DNA from: Phyllostachys edulis
Taxonomy: Eukaryota; Streptophyta; Magnoliopsida; Poales; Poaceae
Assembly: GCA_036346405.1 (NCBI GenBank)
Contig: CM070567.1
Coordinates: forward strand, 46,797,633 to 46,861,632
Direction: 5' to 3'
Length of the DNA stretch: 64,000 nucleotides
Under the pieces are notes generated by a model, which saw only the letters and a program-made list of their open reading frames with translations, had not been told where the DNA came from and did not search any database. Shown here piece after piece: positions 58,560 through 64,000 of this stretch; the first letter of the stretch is position 1, and each line of letters begins with the position of its first letter. Position numbers and translations under genes: made by a program.

Positions 58560-60470
58560 AAGGTTTTTTGGACGAATGCATCTATTACAAAGTTGGCTAT
58601 ATATAATTCATTGAAAACATCATGTGGATAACATTTCCATAGGTAAACAAAAAAACTAAAACCACTGAATTCCCATCATGCTTCACATTTCTGCAGAGCT
58701 CCATTTGGTTGTGTGCTACAAATAGCTCTAAAACAAATACATGCTATGTTATGCAATGAAGATATCAAAATTACCCAATCTTTGCTCAGCAGTATGATCC
58801 TCAAAATTAAGGATTTGTCTTAAACTAAAAGGTTAGAAATCTATGCGGGAAAAAGCTACCAACAAGTGAATTTTTCATGTAAGGAATTAATACACGCCCT
58901 CAACTAAAAATGCAACATTAACATTTGCATAATTAGTTTATGCTATGATGCATTAATGCTAGATGAACTAAACAAAAGGGAAGAGCAAACTTATTTGCTT
59001 ATGATGAGTTTTAAGCCCTCTATCCTCCACCACAGAAGTTTCCATTTATTAGAAGCGCTTTGAGTGACACTGCACATACACAATATGCAAAAAAAAAGTC
59101 AAATACAACAACCATCATGCTAGCGAATGTTCCAATCAAACCATGTCTGGTATGAAGCTGTTTTTTTATTGGGTTGGAAAGTAAGGCTAAAAATCAAGAA
59201 GAATCGACTAAAAAAACTTGAAAAAAAAAATCGGAAATGGAAGCATTCTTGTTTCTTATGCTTGGCATCCGTGAAAGCGACAACTTTACAACCGAACACT
59301 ACTTTGAATGATTGGGCATTGAAAAAAGTCGAGCGAGACAAAACAAAGGTGCTTACATGATTGATAGGAAGAAAGAAAAATGCACTAATGAGCAAGTGCC
59401 ACGATTAGCACTTCGGCCTCGATTAGAAGCATCCAATGATTTCCCAATGGTCCATGAGCCCGACATCAATAAAGCACTTCCAATTTATTATAGTAAGAAT
59501 CCTGCAACTTCACGGTTCACAATTGGCATCACCGCATGAATCTTACATTAAAAAGTAAAGAACCCAAGAGCTCGAGGCCTAGTTCCATTCATCTCTATCT
59601 GGTCAAACCCTTTGGAAAAACAAGAGAAAAAGCGTAAGTCTCGCATCACATGAAATTTGAGGTACAAAACATCGAGCGAGAAAAAGAGCACTCAATCCTT
59701 TTGAGCGCAAAACATTTTTTATATGGAGGTGGAAGCAAGAACCATCAGCGGCAAGTAGATTTGAGCTCAAAGAAATTTCAGTCCGCATCATGGCTGGATC
59801 GCCAAAAAGGCAAACCCACATCATCTGGTTCTCTTTCTTTCCCCAACCCTCACAAAATTCCTTCTTCCACACAACAATTATCTAGCATAAAGGAGCCAAA
59901 AACGACTTCTCAACACACAAAAAGGCCCAAGAAAACATAAACCATCCGGATGAATTCCTCTATCATCTAAGAAGAAAAACCAAGAAACAAAAGCGAGGAG
60001 CAAACAAAAGTGAGGAGTTTCTTTCCACGAGGAGGCATAGATGTAAAATGGGTAGTTAGTTTGTTTGTCGGTATAAAGAGAGGATCTCTTATTGAGTGGT
60101 GCATGACTAAATACTTTCTCTCATCATCGCCTTTTTTGACTTCCTCCCAACAAAGATCAACAATGACGAAAGAGATCCCCAAACTAACGGCCTCCACCTT
60201 AAAAAAGCCCCCATCAACCAAGCACAAAGAATACACCTCACATTCAAATCAACAAACCACAGGGAGGAATCACAAATCAAATCGGCCGACCAGACGGGAG
60301 GAATCACAACTCCCAGAATCCAAATTACAAGAGAGGAGGCGGGAGCAAGCAGGAGCAGCGAGATCTGCACGAGATTCAGCAGATGGTCCCTTCGTGGCAC
60401 CCGCCTTGGCCGTCACCGGCCAGCGCCGCCAGCCAGCGACTCCCGCTCCGCGCCATCGCCCCGGCGGGTG
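58560..60470. other. Helitron 1 interior, mostly non-coding
   Basis: AT-rich, intron-like. Several short open frames without domains. It may represent introns captured with the flanking exons. Confidence 0.4.
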
Positions 60471-60479
60471 GCCTCGGGA

Positions 60480-60640
60480 CCTCGCCGCAGGTCCTCGCCA
60501 TCTCCCTCGGGACCATGTTGTTGTTGGGCTTCTTTTTTCAGTTGGCGAGCAGGTTGTTGTGGAGGACGAAGTAGCGCGTGTGGAAGAAGGACCTCCTGAT
60601 CTTCCTCCGCCCGTACCGCACCATCCACCCGCTCGTGGCG
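60480..60640 (-). pseudogene. Captured EDR2-like PH-domain exon fragment
   Basis: From 60630 the minus strand reads GWMVRYGRRKIRRSFFHTRY, then FVLHNNLLAN, a TGA at 60538-60540 where family members have an aromatic residue, and KKKPNNNMVP. GWMVRYGRRKIGRS, RYFVL and KKKP are the signature of the N-terminal PH domain of plant ENHANCED DISEASE RESISTANCE 2-like proteins (PH-START-DUF1336). Only this first domain is present, and the following sequence diverges. Same orientation as Helitron 1. Confidence 0.65.
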
Positions 60641-61062
60641 CACCGCGCCACTGCCGCCGTCAGGGCAACCGCTCAGCGCCGCCCTTTGGCGGCTCGGTCG
60701 CGCCATCACCCCGGCGGCGCGGGAGGAGAGACAAGGGAGAAGAAAGAAGCGGCGGCGCCTTGCTGCCCCTATGGGCGTTGAGGCGGAGGAGGGAGGAGAG
60801 GCCGGCGGAGAGAGAGGAGCCCGTCGTGGGAGGCGAGGAGGAGCGAAATCTGGGATGAAGATCGTGGGACACGAGGAATATGAAGCGTGTTACGTAAGAT
60901 GGAGGACCGACCACGGCCAGCCGCGTGGCGAAAGGCGGCGCGCCGAGTAAGGCGATTCTCCATCCAGCCGGACAGACGCTGAATGATCTGATGGCCATAA
61001 AAATCTTGTCGACGTGGCCACCTTCTCCTCATCTCCTTTCTGCGCTCTTTTATATAGAGAGA

Positions 61063-61976
61063 TTTGGAGTAGCTAGTCAAGCACGTAGGTAAAAAAAAAT
61101 GACTAGCTAGATAAGCCAGCCCTTGCTTTGTTTTAACCCCAGCTAAATGGTTTTTTTTATGGTGTTGGTTTTAACTGTACATGTCTTCATCCTCGTTCCT
61201 TGCCGAAGCTTGTTGTAGGCTTGCCTGATGCTTATTTTTGGGGGTCGTTTATACAAGATTTAATTGTTTTCTCAGCACAAAACAGTTAAATTTTAGTTCA
61301 TTTACAATTTCATTATACATAAATTACAGTAAATTATTTATGTAATTTATGTTCTTGGTCACTGTAGTTATTCTTGAAAGTCTTAATAACTCGTATTTCC
61401 ATCACATGATTCAAAATCTAACATGTACTTTGAGAGGTTGAGCAAAAACAAAGACAAAAAATAACACTATATACCAACAAAATACGGTAATGTAGTGAAC
61501 TCGTTATGTTCCGAAGAAAAAATCATAATAAATTCGGACCCAATTCATCAGATGGAAAGAAGTGCAAATCTGAAAGCATATCGGACTGATGAAAATTCGA
61601 CTATTTTGATAAAAGAAAACAGTGGAATGTTATTTAGCAAAACCATTATTTTTGTGCCTTGAAACCACCTACAGGACTAAGCTCTCAAATACCAATAAAA
61701 CAATGTGTAACATCTCCCAGTGTCATTTTTACACACCCACACACAGAGAGAGATAGCATAATAAATGAGAACATATATAGTGCTGCTACCCTTACAATGC
61801 TAACTGTGCTGCCTCTCTTCAAAAAGTAATGTAACAGTCATGAAAATTTTTGAATAAAAATTGATAACGTGGACACAAATCAATCTATCATGCTACAAAA
61901 TTTCAAATCTAAATTATGTCTACACATTGATAAACAAAAAAAAGACAAAGTTTGCCGAAAAAGAAATCTGAAATTA
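61063..61976. other. Upstream region of the unit C citrate-binding-protein-like gene, beyond Helitron 1
   Basis: Aligns with 19480-20407 and 40564-41458. No gene. Confidence 0.6.
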
Positions 61977-62063
<87 letters not shown>

Positions 62064-62070
62064 CATACAT
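61977..62070. repeat. (TATACA)n hexamer microsatellite, unit C
   Basis: About 15 copies of ATATAC at the site where units A and B have pure (TA)n. About 100 bp just after it, present in A and B, is missing. Confidence 0.95.
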
Positions 62071-62364
62071 TTATATCATTTTTTCGAAGAGAGGTATACG
62101 GATAGCACCGTAAAGATGTAACATCGTAATAAATGGTGGATTAATACGATAAATCGGCCGCTTGCGGTAATGGAATCGGGACGTGAACATGAGAGCGTAC
62201 CTAGTCTAGTTCACATGGATCGATGGCGAGTTTAGAAGATTCGTGCACGGTGATCGATCGAGTGCAGCATGCGTGTCCTCTGAACGTACAAGACAACTTT
62301 TTTTTGTTTAATTTTTTGAGCACGGCAGCTTAATCCGGGTGCTAACGATGAGGGGTGAAACAAG

Positions 62365-62760
62365 ATTTGATGGGTAACCACCACCAATCGTGCTAAGAGC
62401 ATATACATTATACAATACAGATGCTTAGAGAGGTATTTAGTAAAAAAAAACTAATTTTTTTGGCCACGTAGGACAGATAAGGTGCTTATTTTATAGCATC
62501 GATGTTTGATTAAGCACCAATTCTTAAGAGGTGGTTATGTATATAACTATATATAATTAATAGATAATACAATCATCTAAGCACCTACAAAACAGATGCT
62601 TGCATTAGTGAAAACAACTTTTACATAGGTACTTGATAACATGGCTATATTCTCTTTCTTTAAGCACTCTATGTCATAAGAAACATGACGATAGAGCAAC
62701 TCAAAGGTGAGAACACTTGAGGCCGAGTGCGATGGGTCTAGCGTGTCGCGGTTTGTGCTC
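62365..62760. mobile_element. Insertion specific to unit C, MITE-like
   Basis: Units A and B run from GGGGTGAAACAAG directly into TTAGTTGCTTGCC. Unit C instead has about 390 bp with partly inverted words (CAGATGCTTAGAG and CTAAGCACC, CAGATGCTT). Exact ends and target duplication were not resolved. Confidence 0.4.
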
Positions 62761-62879
62761 TTCACTACATCGGCATCGGTGGAGCTGCTGACCCGACCGG
62801 CCCGACCAATATGCAGTATGTGCGGCCATATATCTGCTAGCTGCGGAGTGCCCAGGAAAAATGCATCCATGCATCTTTA

Positions 62880-63422
62880 CTAGCAGCCAGCCACGCCCTT
62901 GGGCGTGAGGCTGCTCCTAATGCTTCACCTTGGCTAGTATCTTAAGCATGCTATGTAGGTAAATTAATGATGTGACACTATAGTTAATGAGGAGAGATAG
63001 TACTCTAGTATCTAATTTAGATACCAGTTTGGGCTCAAAATCCAACGCGTAAAATTTATTGTATACTCATGCATGTAATTAAATGAAACAGCCTAAGATA
63101 CTACACCATAAGAAACAATGCATTGGAAAGACAGTATCCTAACAACACTCATGCACTAAGAAACTACACTAAGATACTGTCTATTGGGAGCAGTCTGAGC
63201 GCGAGTCACGCCGTGCGTGGGGCCCACGCGTGGAGGGAGGAAGTCGTCGCGATGCGTGGCCCTTAGCGCCCGTGCGTGGGGCCCGCATGTGGAGGGAGTG
63301 GGCGCGCGTTTGGAAAATCGGGCGGTAGGGAAGTAGAGCGTCCAGCATCCGACGGCTACAAAAATTTGGGTGACGTGGCCTTTAGATTGCTACTCAAGTC
63401 TGCCTCCTTTTATATATTAAGA
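62880..63422 (-). mobile_element. Helitron 2 (543 bp, non-autonomous)
   Basis: On the minus strand it begins TCTTAATATATAAAAGGAGG and ends CTAG. A hairpin CACGCCC/GGGCGTG (62892-62907) lies 12 bases before the end. It is inserted between A (62879) and T (63423). The empty site is in unit A at 21000/21001. It carries a nested MITE. Confidence 0.9.
62909..63195. mobile_element. Tourist-like MITE nested in Helitron 2 (287 bp)
   Basis: Ends GGCTGCTCCTAAT and ATTGGGAGCAGTC pair at 11 of 13 positions. A TGA trinucleotide lies on both sides (62906-62908 and 63196-63198), consistent with a 3-bp PIF/Harbinger duplication. Confidence 0.55.
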
Positions 63423-63796
63423 TTCTCCCCGGTCGGCCGGCAGGCCGGAGACTTTCGCATGCACTGTGTATCGCACATTTGTGCCAATTGGCCGGCTCTC
63501 TCCCTCTCCGTGGCCCTTTGCAATTGATCGATCCCATTGGAATCAATCTAATAATCTTCATGGATATATATATAAAGTCCATCGATGGAGCATGTTATCT
63601 GAAATGCAAGCTCAAATAGGTTGTCACCTGCACAACAGCATTTTGGATGGATGGCAATTCATTCCTATTAAGCCAAAGAAAAGGAAAAAAAAGAAGAGGA
63701 ATCATTCCACGAGAAAAGTCGAGTCGAGTTGCCGACATGGGAGCGTGGCGAACAAAGCGCCTCGAGCTCACTCAAGGCTGCCGTTCACGGTTCACA
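63423..63796. other. Intergenic DNA, unit C
   Basis: Aligns with unit A 21001-21323 and unit B to 42381. No gene. Confidence 0.55.
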
Positions 63797-64000
63797 TGAA
63801 ATTTTTTTAAAAAAATAATATTATTTTAAAAATATTTACAAAAATACGTAGCTACCCAAAAAAAGTTACAAAAATGACTCCCAACTAGCGACAGGTACTA
63901 TCGCGAGTTGACCTAGAGACAGGGACCCTCTTAGGCCTGTCGCCAGACCGATTAGGTTGTCGCCAGATTAAAGCGGCGATAGGTACCTGAAACCCTACAC
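63797..64000 (-). mobile_element. MULE-2 edge, unit C, cut by the window end
   Basis: Matches 21324-21530. It shows that another MULE-2 copy begins here. Confidence 0.7.

Larger units (their letters stand above)
53391..61062 (-). mobile_element. Helitron 1 (7.67 kb) with captured gene fragments
   Basis: On the minus strand it begins TCTCTCTATATAAAAG and ends CTAG. A hairpin with 7-bp arms CGCGCCA/TGGCGCG (53404-53419) lies 13 bases before the terminal CTAG. It sits between A (53390) and T (61063). The empty A/T sites in unit A (19479/19480) and unit B (40563/40564) confirm the exact ends with no duplication. Inside are PPR and EDR2-like fragments and other exon-like pieces. No Rep/helicase was found, so it is non-autonomous. 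Confidence 0.9.

Noticed and set aside
60010..60858. A 282-codon plus-strand gene in Helitron 1
   Set aside because: No domain; the minus strand of the same DNA has the EDR2-like signature, so this is a shadow frame.
61869..62105. Open frames encoding (Ile-Tyr)n or (Met-Tyr)n
   Set aside because: Simple translation of the microsatellites; the same applies at 40-41.5 kb.

Overview
This is nuclear DNA from a grass. It most resembles Oryza or a close relative. The evidence is the transposon types (SIRE-type Copia with a tRNA-iMet primer site, Helitrons ending in hairpin plus CTAG, Mutator-like elements with about 200-bp inverted ends, Stowaway/Tourist/hAT miniature elements), plant-type splice sites and TATA boxes, and recognisable plant gene families. 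The genus is an inference. I see no bacterial or organellar genes, no rRNA or tRNA genes and no CRISPR array.

Layout. Positions 1-1580 hold a GC-rich proline-coding block, an AT-rich repeat and two exons of an unrecognised host gene. A Mutator-like element (MULE-1, 1584-15369) sits in the next intron and has itself been invaded by three solo-LTR-like insertions, one nested inside another. From about 15.2 kb a block of roughly 7 kb occurs three times: unit A at 15.2-24.8 kb, unit B at 36.7-43.2 kb and unit C at 43.3-64 kb. Each unit contains, in order, the MULE-1 right end, the last exon of the unknown host gene, a convergent citrate-binding-protein-like gene on the minus strand with a 2.4-2.7 kb intron, a small secreted-protein gene on the plus strand inside that intron, a promoter region with microsatellites, and the edge of a second Mutator-like element (MULE-2). 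MULE-2 carries a broken transposase in unit A.

An 11.7-kb Copia retrotransposon (24858-36583, SIRE-like, with an extra 3' reading frame) lies between A and B, inserted in a small MULE-2-linked reading frame. Unit C was later hit by a 5.3-kb solo-LTR-like insertion, a 7.7-kb Helitron carrying PPR and EDR2-like gene fragments, and a 0.54-kb Helitron carrying a MITE. Because the units are near-identical, each supplies the empty site for insertions in the others, so target-site duplications, an excision footprint and breakpoint filler DNA can be read directly.

No protein-coding gene in the window looks clearly intact. All three citrate-binding-protein copies carry frameshifts or stops, yet their introns are nearly identical. 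That could mean real pseudogenisation or base-calling errors in GC-rich exons. I did not find a new defence or regulatory system. The most unusual signals are the exon-restricted damage, the three states of one hAT insertion at a TATA-like site, and the dense GGAGGTC repeats inside two LTR-like insertions.
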